From Planctomycetales bacterium (GTDB lineage: Bacteria > Planctomycetota > SBBH01): a DNA stretch of 9,521 nt. Every line of letters starts with the position of its first letter. The first letter of the stretch is position 1. Made by a program: the position numbers and the translations under genes. The notes under the pieces are model-generated. The model was not told the DNA's origin. It worked only from the letters and a program-made list of their open reading frames with translations, and did not search any database. This document shows positions 1-7,349 of the stretch, piece after piece. The stretch covers positions 1 to 9,521 of the forward strand of contig SBBH01000091.1 in assembly GCA_005239795.1 (NCBI GenBank), in the 5' to 3' direction.

Positions 1-614
1 CCCCCTCTCCTTACTATGTGACGTCGAGCCTCCGGAGCCACCATGTGCGCCTGACGATCGAGCGGATCGACCTCACGAAAACAGTGATCACCCTTTTCGT
101 CGACGGCGCTCCTTGCGGCGCCTACGATTTTCCCGGCCAGATGTACGCCTTCCACCACGAGACGCTCTATATCAACGGGTGGGACGACCTCCGGATCTAC
201 AGCGCCCCCCCGCCCCGCACGGCCGACGAGATCTACCGGACGGGACGCTACACCCGCAAGGGAACCTACCTCTCGCCCCTCTATGTCCCCGACGCTCCGA
301 CGTGGATGGGGCTCTGTCAGTGGACGGGAATCTCCCCCGCCGATTATCCCCCCGGCGAGCCGGGGATCCTTGTCACCGTCTTCGGCTACCCGACGGTAAA
401 CGGGAGCAGCCCGGCGACACAGGTCACGCTCGGCCCCTCCGGAATGGTCAACGACCTTTCACCCCTGGGAGAGATCCAGTCCTGGCGCTACCGCGTGGAT
501 TTCGAGGTCCCCCTGAGCGTTCCCGATCCGATCCTCGACACGCCGGTGTTCGAGTCGATCTGGTTTACGCTGCGCCGACGGGGCCGGACGCCCGCCTGGA
601 CCGACTGGAAATAA
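1..614 (+). CDS. C-terminal part of a LamG-like surface or prepilin-type protein (5' end outside the window)
   Basis: The frame ending at the TAA at 612-614 is open back to the window edge. The GTG at 18 is therefore probably an internal Val, and the true start lies upstream. The first ~65 visible residues look like the end of a concanavalin A/LamG-like jelly roll: alternating strands such as VRLTIERID, a TLFVDG turn, and a late LYINGWDDLRIY strand. After this come ~130 residues rich in Pro, Gly, Tyr and Trp with no catalytic motif I recognise, ending in FESIWFTLRRRG and a short Trp-rich tail. Such an arrangement is common in secreted carbohydrate-binding or pseudopilin-like proteins. That role is inferred, and the N-terminal signal that would decide it is not in the window. 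It is convergent with the mgtC-like gene. I am confident it is coding and not of its exact function. Confidence 0.6.
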   Translation, partial: PSPYYVTSSLRSHHVRLTIERIDLTKTVITLFVDGAPCGAYDFPGQMYAFHHETLYINGWDDLRIYSAPPPRTADEIYRTGRYTRKGTYLSPLYVPDAPTWMGLCQWTGISPADYPPGEPGILVTVFGYPTVNGSSPATQVTLGPSGMVNDLSPLGEIQSWRYRVDFEVPLSVPDPILDTPVFESIWFTLRRRGRTPAWTDWK

Positions 615-824
615 GGCGCCGCGCGGAAATAACTTCTGCGCTTGATTGAGGAGGGCTCATAGGGTGTGAACGATTATCTCGGAGATCTTAAGCGAGAGAT
701 CTTTTCATCTAACTCCTTTCCGCACGGCGCCTTATATGGGATTCGCGCAAAAATAAAGGAGGTTTGGAAGAGAATGGATACAACGGTCAACGACAGAAGT
801 TATTTTTGCGCGAATCCTAGGCGC
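615..824. repeat. Intergenic block with terminal inverted repeats between convergent genes
   Basis: This 210-bp stretch runs exactly from the stop of the left gene to the stop of the mgtC-like gene. The left end 620-638 (cgcgcggaaataacttctg) is repeated in inverted orientation at 794-812 with 17 of 19 bases identical. Inside it, 739-756 (ggattcgcgcaaaaataa) is a perfect 18-bp inverted match to 800-817 with a 43-nt spacer, and the stem can be extended by gcgcct (727-732) pairing with aggcgc (819-824). The motif cgcgc-NN-aaataa therefore occurs three times: 620-632 and 744-756 on plus, 800-812 on minus. A short GTG frame from 666 with a good AGGAGG-type site (648-654) runs through it but continues as the antisense of the mgtC-like gene, so I do not call it. 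It could be a non-autonomous mobile or REP-like element, or a structured transcript end. It has no U-tract typical of an intrinsic terminator. Confidence 0.6.
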
Positions 825-1514
825 TCAGGACTTCATCCGCTCGAGCGAGCGCACTTCGGGGATCTGCGCCAAAAGCGGCAGATGGGCGCGGTGCTGGATA
901 TGCTCGTCGCAACAGCCAAACTCCGCTGCGCCGTCGCCGGACGCCGTCGGACGCAACGCGGGATCCACCACATGGTGGTCGTCGAAAAGGCCGCAGATCC
1001 TGATCCATGCCTTTCCCGAGGCGGCCTCGAAAGAAATGCGGAACCGACCAAACCGGCAAGGGCCCAATAACGCTCTTTCCAAACGCTGGACCCAGATCAG
1101 GATCGTCACCACCATGCAGGAGAGCACCAGCCCCGCCACGCCGTAGCCGGCCCCCACCACCACGCCAATCGCCGCCACCGTCCAGATCGAGGCGGCGGTC
1201 GTGAGCCCCACGATCATGCCATGTTCGCGCAGGATCGCGCCAGCCCCTAAAAAGCCGATCCCCGGCACGATCTGGGCGGCGATCCGGGCCGGATCGAAGC
1301 GCCCGCCGGCCAGCGTGATCGAGATCATCGTGTAGATGGCCGATCCGACCGAGATCAAGGCCAGGGTTCGCACGCCGGCCGCCTTGGCCTTGAGCTCCCG
1401 CTCGCACCCGACCAATCCTCCCGCGACGGCCGCCACGAGAACCAGAAGGACCTCGGCCCCCGGCGTCGAGACCATCCGATGGATATCGCCAAGCCACGCC
1501 GCCCAGGATCCCAT
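825..1514 (-). CDS. MgtC/SapB-family inner membrane protein
   Basis: The 229-residue protein has the hallmarks of the MgtC/SapB family. There is a hydrophobic N-terminal half with GGLVGCERE at 32-40, GVRTLALISVGSA at 47-59, RIAAQIVPGIGFLGAGAILR at 77-96 and GLTTAASIWTVAAIGVVVGAG at 103-123. Four or five membrane helices are expected within residues 20-145. A soluble C-terminal domain of ~80 residues follows, with the length and position of the ACT-like domain of MgtC. Salmonella MgtC supports growth at low magnesium and inside macrophages and affects the F-type ATP synthase. Environmental homologues such as this one usually have unknown roles, so I give no gene symbol. The ATG at 1514 has a purine-rich stretch directly before it, giving poor spacing; an ATG at residue 14 is possible. 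It follows the nucleoside hydrolase by 63 bp and is convergent with the left gene. Confidence 0.9.
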   Translation of the reverse strand: MGSWAAWLGDIHRMVSTPGAEVLLVLVAAVAGGLVGCERELKAKAAGVRTLALISVGSAIYTMISITLAGGRFDPARIAAQIVPGIGFLGAGAILREHGMIVGLTTAASIWTVAAIGVVVGAGYGVAGLVLSCMVVTILIWVQRLERALLGPCRFGRFRISFEAASGKAWIRICGLFDDHHVVDPALRPTASGDGAAEFGCCDEHIQHRAHLPLLAQIPEVRSLERMKS

Positions 1515-1577
1515 CCCTCTTATCTCGGAATATCCCGCCGCGGCCTTGACGGCGGTTTAAAAATGGCGTGTCCTCGA

Positions 1578-2492
1578 TTAACGTTTAATGATCTCAAGAA
1601 AATCTCTCACGAACACCCTTCTGTCCACCGATTTTGCGACAACGACGTTGGGCTGTTCTCCTCCCCCCCCTCTTCTATCAGCCGCCGTCATCCCACGGGT
1701 CAATTCGCTTTCTGTTTCCACTTGAATATCCATCGGTTCCGTGAGGTAGGCGTCGGGATTCATCAAAAAATAGGCCGCGAGCGGATCATACATGTAGGCC
1801 CGAGGTGTTTTTTCAAACGCACGAGCCCCCTCGAGGTAGCAGGCCATCATGGCTTGAATCGGTTCATAGAGAGCGGATCCTTTCAGCTGTTGAAGCTCCT
1901 CGAGTGTCAGAAAAACGTCATGGCATGCATCCAGGGGGATCAGCGTCTTTTTGACCGCCGCCCGAAAAACAAGATCGGCCGCCTCTGGATCGACAAAAAT
2001 GTTGAATTCGGCGACCCTGTTTTGATTTCCAGGCACGGCAATCGCCCCTCCCATCATGACGACTTCTTGCGTCAGAGGGATGATCGATTCATCTTTACGA
2101 AATGCTTCGGCGAGATTGGTCAGCGGCCCCAAAGCCAGAATGGACACTTCTCGCGGATGATTCCTTATGATTTCAATCATTCGATCGGCAGCATCTCCGG
2201 TGAGCCGCTCCTGTTTTGTGAGAGTTTCCCGCGCGAGTCTGCTCAGGCCGTCTACGTTGGCCGGAATCAATTCTCTTTTCAGAGGAGCGGCCGCGCCGGA
2301 ATAGAGCGGAGCGGCGCTCCCAAGAAGATCCAGAACATACCGCGCGTTATGGGTGGTGCTCTGTATCGTACTGTTGCCAGCGACCGTTGTTATGGCGAGA
2401 AGATCGAACAACCTCGATTTCTCAATAAGCATGATCGCAAGGGCATCGTCATAGCCAGGATCTGTGTCGATAATAATTCGGCGCTTTTTCAT
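1578..2492 (-). CDS. Inosine-uridine type nucleoside hydrolase family protein
   Basis: The 304-residue protein matches the nucleoside hydrolase (IunH/Rih) family, which cleaves the N-glycosidic bond of ribonucleosides to give free base and ribose. The N-terminal calcium-binding motif DTDPGYDDA is at 9-17. Also visible are TTVAGN ending at N40, ALGPLTNLA (120-128), MMGGA (146-150), AEFNIFVDPEAA (161-172) and YDPLAA (235-240), where D236 corresponds to the C-terminal calcium ligand. The His that normally precedes this Asp is Tyr here (see findings). A Gly-rich stretch at 275-278 lies on a run of eight C (1663-1670). The base composition is visibly less GC-rich than the neighbours, with hand-counted 60-base lines at about 47-53% GC against 85% in a glycosyltransferase line, which suggests recent acquisition. 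The start lies 9 nt after the uppP stop without a clear Shine-Dalgarno, so coupled translation is likely. Family assignment is firm; substrate is unknown. Confidence 0.93.
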   Translation of the reverse strand: MKKRRIIIDTDPGYDDALAIMLIEKSRLFDLLAITTVAGNSTIQSTTHNARYVLDLLGSAAPLYSGAAAPLKRELIPANVDGLSRLARETLTKQERLTGDAADRMIEIIRNHPREVSILALGPLTNLAEAFRKDESIIPLTQEVVMMGGAIAVPGNQNRVAEFNIFVDPEAADLVFRAAVKKTLIPLDACHDVFLTLEELQQLKGSALYEPIQAMMACYLEGARAFEKTPRAYMYDPLAAYFLMNPDAYLTEPMDIQVETESELTRGMTAADRRGGGGEQPNVVVAKSVDRRVFVRDFLEIIKR

Positions 2493-2501
2493 CAGGCGCC
2501 A

Positions 2502-3281
2502 CTATAAAGCCCGCAGGGCGATCCAGGCACCCCCCCCCACTCCCAACATCGCGCAGTAGACGGAAAAAAAGATCAACTTCCCCCGGTTCACCACACGCTC
2601 GACGACCCATAAGGCCGCGAGGCTTGAGACGAATGTCACGGCGAGCCCCACAGCCAGGACCGCCGGCGCTGCGCCGAGCCCCGTCTCGACCACCTCACGG
2701 ATTTCGACGGCACCCGCCCCCAAGATCGCGACGCCTCCCAAATAGAAAGAAAAGCGGACCGCCTCGTGCGGAGACAACCCCGCGAAAAGTCCCGCCGAAA
2801 CCGTCATCCCGGAGCGGGAGACTCCCGGCAGGAGAGCCGCCGCCTGGAACAATCCCACGCTCAGGACTTCCTTCCAAGACGCGGCTTCGAGGGAGCGCGT
2901 GCCGGTCCGGACACGGGCGGCGCCAAAGAGGACCGCGGCCGTCGCCAAAAACCCCGCGAACGTCCAGAGGGGTTGGGCATACAGATACACCAACTCACGC
3001 TTCAACCAGACTCCCGCCGCCGCCGCAGGGATCGTCCCCAAGATAACCCAGACGATCTCGCGGCGCGCCGAGCGAATGGTCATCACGATCGCGCGGCGGT
3101 AGTAAACGAGGATCGCGGCGAGACTCGCCTGGTGGAGCATGACGACGAAAAAGAGATTTTGATCGGAATCGGTCAACCCCAGACAGCGCTGGGCCAGGAA
3201 GAGATGCCCCTTGCTACTGATGGGGAGGAATTCGGCGATCCCCTGAATCAAGCCCAGAACGATCGCATCAAGGAGCGACAT
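2502..3281 (-). CDS. uppP: Undecaprenyl-diphosphatase (UppP/BacA family)
   Basis: This integral membrane enzyme removes a phosphate from undecaprenyl diphosphate to recycle the lipid carrier used for peptidoglycan and other envelope glycans; overexpression of family members gives bacitracin resistance. The 259-residue protein shows both family signatures. The first is the (E/Q)XXXE motif, Q13 to E17, followed by FLPISSKGH (18-26). The second is PGVSRSGMT (152-160), whose R156 matches the catalytic Arg, followed by SPHEAVRFSF (170-179). About eight hydrophobic segments cover the rest. The frame stays open upstream, but those residues overlap the end of the glycosyltransferase and do not resemble UppP, so I choose the ATG at 3281. 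This places the start 1 nt after the glycosyltransferase TGA, which indicates translational coupling. A nine-C run (2530-2538) lies near the 3' end of the gene. Confidence 0.96.
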   Translation of the reverse strand: MSLLDAIVLGLIQGIAEFLPISSKGHLFLAQRCLGLTDSDQNLFFVVMLHQASLAAILVYYRRAIVMTIRSARREIVWVILGTIPAAAAGVWLKRELVYLYAQPLWTFAGFLATAAVLFGAARVRTGTRSLEAASWKEVLSVGLFQAAALLPGVSRSGMTVSAGLFAGLSPHEAVRFSFYLGGVAILGAGAVEIREVVETGLGAAPAVLAVGLAVTFVSSLAALWVVERVVNRGKLIFFSVYCAMLGVGGGAWIALRAL

Positions 3282-3282
3282 A

Positions 3283-5280
3283 TCAAGCCAACCGCGCCCG
3301 GACCGCATCCAGAATCGCCTCGGCCCGCCGGACCATCGTGTGCTCGGCCAGGACCCGGCGGCGCCCCGCCTGAACGACGGCGTTCCGGCGCCCTTCATCG
3401 ACCAGAAACCCCCGGACCTTCTCCTCGAAATCGGCGCGCGACGCGAAGGTTTCGACCTCCCGCCCTACCGCCAGGTGCTCGGCCAGCCCCCCCGGCTCGC
3501 CGTCGGTGGGATGGCGCCAAGCGAGAAGGAATCCCCCCGCCGCCAAACACTCGAAGACGCGCGGGTGGACGTTCGTGTCGCTGTTGGCATGCAGATGAAT
3601 CCGGGCCGAGCGGTAGAGGTCGCGCAAGTCCTCGCCGGGCCGGACCGGCCCTCGCGCGACGGGCGCGAACTCCCCCAGGCGGTCCCACCCGCTTCCCCAC
3701 ACCTTCACGTCGAGTCCCATCGCGCGCGCCCAGCGAAGGGGCTCCGTGCGCTGGACGAACCGCTCCACGTCAAAGGCGAGAACCCGTTCGACGAGGCGCG
3801 CTCGGTCGCCGTCGGGAACCGAAAACCCTTTCTCGCGCGCGATCCGGTCGAGGAGCTTCTGATAAAAAACCGTATCCCGGTAGCCGATCCCCTCCAGGGT
3901 GAGGATCTCTGCCGCGCGCTCTACAAGGCCGGGGTATCGGGGTTCGGGAGTCGGCGGGGTGATGTTCGAAACGAACGCCACGTCGCAGGCGTACTCGGAC
4001 CGCACCCGCGCGGGAGCACCGTACACAAAAGTGTTGGCGGCCGCGCCGAGCCGCAGCACTTCCGGGTAGCCGGCCGCGAGGCAATCCCGCCGGATCCCCT
4101 CCCACATCGCGAAGACGAAATCGCCCGCCCCCTGCTGGGAGATGAACTTCGGGTTGAAGAGGTTGGGGAGGCGGTCCTGGATCCAGCAGGCAAACGGCAC
4201 GGACGGGGGGAGGGCCCCTCCATGCTCCCCGCGCAGGTGGTCGAGCTGGACCAGAAGGTCCGGGCGGAACTCGTCGAGGGCCGCCGCGACCGCCGGCCAT
4301 GGAACGCGGCGGCAATCCGTCGGCTCGATCAGGGTCTCGACGGGACAGCCGAGCGACGCGAAAGCCTCCGAGAGATCCCGCACGACGTACTGCAGGACCG
4401 TCGTGAAACGCGACGTGATGAAGAGCACCCGCGGCCCCTCGCCCGGGCCGCTCCGGGAAAATGCCTTCCTCCAGTCGGCGCGCGTGCGCCGGGCGTACTC
4501 GGGCCAGGCGCGCTCGCGCGCGCGGCCGGCGTCCGCCTCACGGATCCGGGCCGCCTCCGAAAGGGCGCGGGCGACCTCGCGGCTCGGCGCGGGGACGATC
4601 ATGCGGGAATCCGGCAAAGGGAGGAACAGATCCTGGACGAAGACGCGGCGCATAGCCTCCTCCCAACCGTCCCCCACGAACCAGAAGAGGTCCGGCGCCC
4701 CCAGAAGATCCGTCAGGTCAAGGACCCTGAGCGCCAGGAGAAACAGAGGCAAGTCCGGCGCGACCACAGTGGCGGGCCGCCGCATGGTGAGGAACATCGC
4801 CGGGTGCTCGGCCAGCGCCGTGCGCGCCGCGTCGATCCACTCCCCTCCCCGGCCGAAAACAACGAGGGGATTTCCCGAGCGCGCCAGGTCCCGCGTGAAG
4901 GCGGCGCGGTCGGCCGAGGGGGGACGCGACAGGACCTTCAGGCGCCCCGTCTCCTCCTCGCGCAACCACACGATCCCCCCTCCCTCCCGAACCCAGGCGG
5001 TCCGCGCGTCATAGACCGGGTCCTCGAGCCACTTTTCGAGATCCGGGCTATAGACGTTGCCGCGCCCGGCGGCGGCGAGGTTAGCGCGGAGCCTGTCCGC
5101 CTCGCGCCGGCGTTCGGCCTCCCAGGCGGCTCGGAGTCTCTCGTCGGGGCGGAGTGCGCCCCCGTCGGTCCGTTGGCTCCACTCCCAGGCCTTCTCGAGG
5201 TTCCCCCCCTCCCGCCAGGCGTCCCGGATCAGGGAGGCGGCCTGCGGAGCCTGTTGCGAGGCGTACAGGGCGACGAGCAC
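3283..5280 (-). CDS. CgeB-like GT-B glycosyltransferase (start uncertain, 5280 or 5397)
   Basis: The reading frame runs to 5397 (704 residues). The first ~39 residues are encoded by low-complexity sequence that looks non-coding, so I give the GTG at 5280 (665 residues) as the preferred but weakly supported start; neither candidate has a good Shine-Dalgarno. Numbering below is for the long form. Residues 40-320 form a helical and Rossmann-like N-terminal part of unknown role. A GT-B N-domain starts with PRVLFITSRF (322-331) and includes PFACWIQDRLPNLF (401-414). The C-domain contains LYRSARIHLHANSD (594-607) and HPRVFECLAAGG (611-622), the nucleotide-sugar-binding signature of CgeB/YkvP and group-1-like glycosyltransferases, with E616 in the expected acidic position. 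It probably transfers a sugar to an envelope glycan or protein. The 1-nt gap to uppP supports an envelope role, but donor and acceptor are unknown. Confidence 0.83.
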   Translation of the reverse strand: MLVALYASQQAPQAASLIRDAWREGGNLEKAWEWSQRTDGGALRPDERLRAAWEAERRREADRLRANLAAAGRGNVYSPDLEKWLEDPVYDARTAWVREGGGIVWLREEETGRLKVLSRPPSADRAAFTRDLARSGNPLVVFGRGGEWIDAARTALAEHPAMFLTMRRPATVVAPDLPLFLLALRVLDLTDLLGAPDLFWFVGDGWEEAMRRVFVQDLFLPLPDSRMIVPAPSREVARALSEAARIREADAGRARERAWPEYARRTRADWRKAFSRSGPGEGPRVLFITSRFTTVLQYVVRDLSEAFASLGCPVETLIEPTDCRRVPWPAVAAALDEFRPDLLVQLDHLRGEHGGALPPSVPFACWIQDRLPNLFNPKFISQQGAGDFVFAMWEGIRRDCLAAGYPEVLRLGAAANTFVYGAPARVRSEYACDVAFVSNITPPTPEPRYPGLVERAAEILTLEGIGYRDTVFYQKLLDRIAREKGFSVPDGDRARLVERVLAFDVERFVQRTEPLRWARAMGLDVKVWGSGWDRLGEFAPVARGPVRPGEDLRDLYRSARIHLHANSDTNVHPRVFECLAAGGFLLAWRHPTDGEPGGLAEHLAVGREVETFASRADFEEKVRGFLVDEGRRNAVVQAGRRRVLAEHTMVRRAEAILDAVRARLA

Positions 5281-5442
5281 GTCAGAAAATTTTCCGTTCG
5301 AAAGCAGCGACTCGGTTGGGATTTGAGATTTTGGATTCCCTTGGGATTTTCCGCCTACGCTCACTTTGTTCGCTCCGGCGGATCCGCCGAAAGTCACGAA
5401 GTAACTGGAGTCGGAGGGACTTGGGATTTCTCCATCACCTTG
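5281..5442. other. Low-complexity intergenic segment with palindrome and ttgggattt repeats
   Basis: This stretch separates the dehydrogenase stop from the preferred glycosyltransferase start. It contains three copies of ttgggattt (5316, 5341 and 5421), a related ttttggatt at 5329, and a perfect 14-bp palindrome cggcggatccgccg (5376-5389). Translated in the glycosyltransferase frame it yields Asn-Pro-Lys-Ser-Gln-Ile-Pro type sequence, typical of degenerate AT-rich spacer repeats and not of a protein domain. I see no convincing promoter, and the palindrome has no U-tract, so terminator function is doubtful. Confidence 0.5.
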
Positions 5443-7317
5443 TCACAAGTTTCCCACGACTCCCTTCTCAAGCCAAGCATGCTTGCCAGCCATGAAGTCG
5501 GCGGCGAGCTCACGACTCAAGGCGTCATCGTTTCGAAAAAGCGTCGCGAACTCCTGACGGATGCGCCGCCTGGCCGCTCGGCAGAAGTGGTCCGCCAGAT
5601 CGCGCGGCGTCTCGTCCTGGGAGTTCTTGTCGAGAAGCATCCTCGCGCGCGAGCAGACGGCGGCCATGGTGAAAAGGTCGACGCCCACGTTCACCAAGCG
5701 CCCTAGGGCGAGCTGGCGCCGCCCGGGCCCCTCCGGCCCGTATTTCAAGGCCAGCGGCGTGCTCCGGGCCATGAAATGGAGGACGGATCGGGCGAGTTTG
5801 TGGCTGGTCAGCCCCACGTAGCGGACGTGATCGGACAGGGGATACCCCAACTCGTCGTAGAACCCCAGCCAATCCAGGTTCACCCACTGGCGCGGATACC
5901 AGTGCGCGTAGAAGAAACCGGTCTTCGCCAGGGCGGACGCCTTCTGGCCGAGGGACGCGCGCGGGTCGATGAACGCCCCCCCCAAGCGCATGTGGCCGTC
6001 CAAGGCCTCGCGCGCCAGAAACAACCGCATGATCTCGCTCGCCCCCTCGATGATCGTGTTGATGCGCGAGTCGCGCATCATCCGCTCTACCGGATAGGGC
6101 TTCTCGCCGCGGGCGCGCAGGGAGTCCGCCCTCTCGTAGCCGCGCCCCCCGCGGATCTGCACGGTGTCGTCCAAGACCTTCCAGAGCCACTCGCTCACGA
6201 AGAGCTTGGCCATTGCCGCCTCGATCCGGATGTCGGCTCCGCCCTTGTCCACGAGAAGCGTCGAATACCAGGTGATCGCCTCCATCGCGAAGGTATGGGA
6301 AGACATCTGCGCAAGCTTGGCAGCGATCGCCTCGTGCTGGCCGATGGGAGCCCCCCACTGTACGCGCTCGTTGGCCCAGTCGCGTGCGATCATGAGGCAC
6401 TGCTTGGCGACGCCGACGCAGGCGGCCGGCAGGGTGAGGCGCCCTGTGTTGAGCGTGATGAGGGCGAGCTTGAGCCCCTGCCCCGTCCCCATCAGGATGT
6501 TCTCGGCGGGGACCTTGACGTTGGTGAATTTCAAGAGGCCGTTCTGGATGCCGTTCAAGCCCATGAAGCGGCACCGGTGCACAACCTCGATCCCGGGCCA
6601 GTTCCCCTCCACGATGAAGGCGGTGATCTGCTTCTTGGCCCTCCCCCGCACCGTGATGTCCGGGGTTCGGGCCATCACGATCAGGATCTCGGCCCAGGGG
6701 CCGTTCGTGCACCAGAGCTTGGTGCCGTTGATCAGATAATGCTTGCCGTCGTCGGTGGGGGTCGCCATGCACTCCATCTTGGCAGGGTCCGACCCGACAT
6801 TGGGCTCGGTCAGCGCGAAGGCGGAAACCGCCCCCTTGGCCAGGCGCGGGAAATATTTCTTCTTTTGCTCGGGCGTCCCAAAGAATTTCAGAGGTTGGGG
6901 GACGCCGATCGACTGGTGCCCCGACATCCAGACGGCGGTGGAGGCGCAGTGGCTGGCGACCATCGCGATCGTCCGGTTGTAGGTCATCTGCGAGAGCCCC
7001 ATCCCGCCGTACTCCTTGGGCATCTTGATCGACATGGCGCCAATTTCGGAAAGCCCTTTCAAGATCTCGCGGGGGTAGTCGCCGGTCCGGTCGATCGCAT
7101 CGGCGTCGACCTTGTCGCGCATGAATTTCTCCACCTCAACCAGAAAGGAATCGCACGCCTTGCGGTCCCCCTCCTCCTGCTCAGGGAAAGGGCAGATGAG
7201 ATCCCACCGGAAGCGCCCCATGAAAAGCTCCGCGACAAAGCTGGGGTGCTTCCACTCGGTCTCGCGGGCCGCCTCGGCGACCTCCATCGACTCCTTGGCA
7301 CTGTCGTTTGCGCCCAT
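5443..7317 (-). CDS. Acyl-CoA dehydrogenase, VLCAD/ACAD9-like with C-terminal extension
   Basis: This FAD-dependent enzyme catalyses alpha,beta-dehydrogenation of acyl-CoA thioesters, the first step of fatty-acid beta-oxidation. The N-terminal helical domain spans ~55-165, and the mid beta-domain contains FALTEPNVGSD (167-177), TKLWCTNG (199-206) and ITAFIVEGN (231-239). The C-terminal catalytic helical domain holds VQIRGGRGY (386-394) and RDSRINTIIEGASEIMRLFL (415-434), with E424 as the catalytic base. At 624 residues it is longer than MCAD-type enzymes (~380-400). The extra ~180 C-terminal residues and the IxEGxxxIxRLF pattern resemble the dimeric, membrane-associated VLCAD/ACAD9 group. I prefer the ATG at 7317 because GGGGAGGG precedes it. 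An ATG at 7350 overlapping the upstream stop as TGATG would add 11 residues. It lies directly downstream of the deiodinase-like selenoprotein and is probably co-transcribed with it. Confidence 0.95.
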   Translation of the reverse strand: MGANDSAKESMEVAEAARETEWKHPSFVAELFMGRFRWDLICPFPEQEEGDRKACDSFLVEVEKFMRDKVDADAIDRTGDYPREILKGLSEIGAMSIKMPKEYGGMGLSQMTYNRTIAMVASHCASTAVWMSGHQSIGVPQPLKFFGTPEQKKKYFPRLAKGAVSAFALTEPNVGSDPAKMECMATPTDDGKHYLINGTKLWCTNGPWAEILIVMARTPDITVRGRAKKQITAFIVEGNWPGIEVVHRCRFMGLNGIQNGLLKFTNVKVPAENILMGTGQGLKLALITLNTGRLTLPAACVGVAKQCLMIARDWANERVQWGAPIGQHEAIAAKLAQMSSHTFAMEAITWYSTLLVDKGGADIRIEAAMAKLFVSEWLWKVLDDTVQIRGGRGYERADSLRARGEKPYPVERMMRDSRINTIIEGASEIMRLFLAREALDGHMRLGGAFIDPRASLGQKASALAKTGFFYAHWYPRQWVNLDWLGFYDELGYPLSDHVRYVGLTSHKLARSVLHFMARSTPLALKYGPEGPGRRQLALGRLVNVGVDLFTMAAVCSRARMLLDKNSQDETPRDLADHFCRAARRRIRQEFATLFRNDDALSRELAADFMAGKHAWLEKGVVGNL

Positions 7318-7349
7318 CCACCCTCCCCGTGATTTCTGAACGGCCCTCA

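Noticed and set aside
666..1070. Plus-strand GTG frame with a good AGGAGG-type site, reading into the mgtC-like gene
   Set aside because: Its second half is simply the antisense of a well-supported MgtC-family gene, and its first half lies in the inverted-repeat block. No recognisable domain.
3282..3398. N-terminal extension of uppP to 3398
   Set aside because: The added 39 residues are Arg/Pro-rich, overlap the conserved end of the glycosyltransferase and do not resemble UppP; the ATG at 3281 fits the family exactly.
5398..5445. The dehydrogenase TGA at 5445-5443 is in frame with the glycosyltransferase, raising the idea of a second TGA readthrough
   Set aside because: The dehydrogenase C-terminus appears complete, the following sequence is low-complexity, there is no redox motif around the TGA, and the glycosyltransferase is an unrelated domain.
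3340..5706. Very long plus-strand open frame opposite the glycosyltransferase and dehydrogenase end
   Set aside because: High GC makes long antisense frames common. Its translation is rich in Arg/Pro/Gly with no domain and contradicts the conserved minus-strand proteins.
5776..7332. Long plus-strand frame opposite the acyl-CoA dehydrogenase
   Set aside because: Shadow frame of a clearly conserved enzyme; composition is typical of antisense translation.
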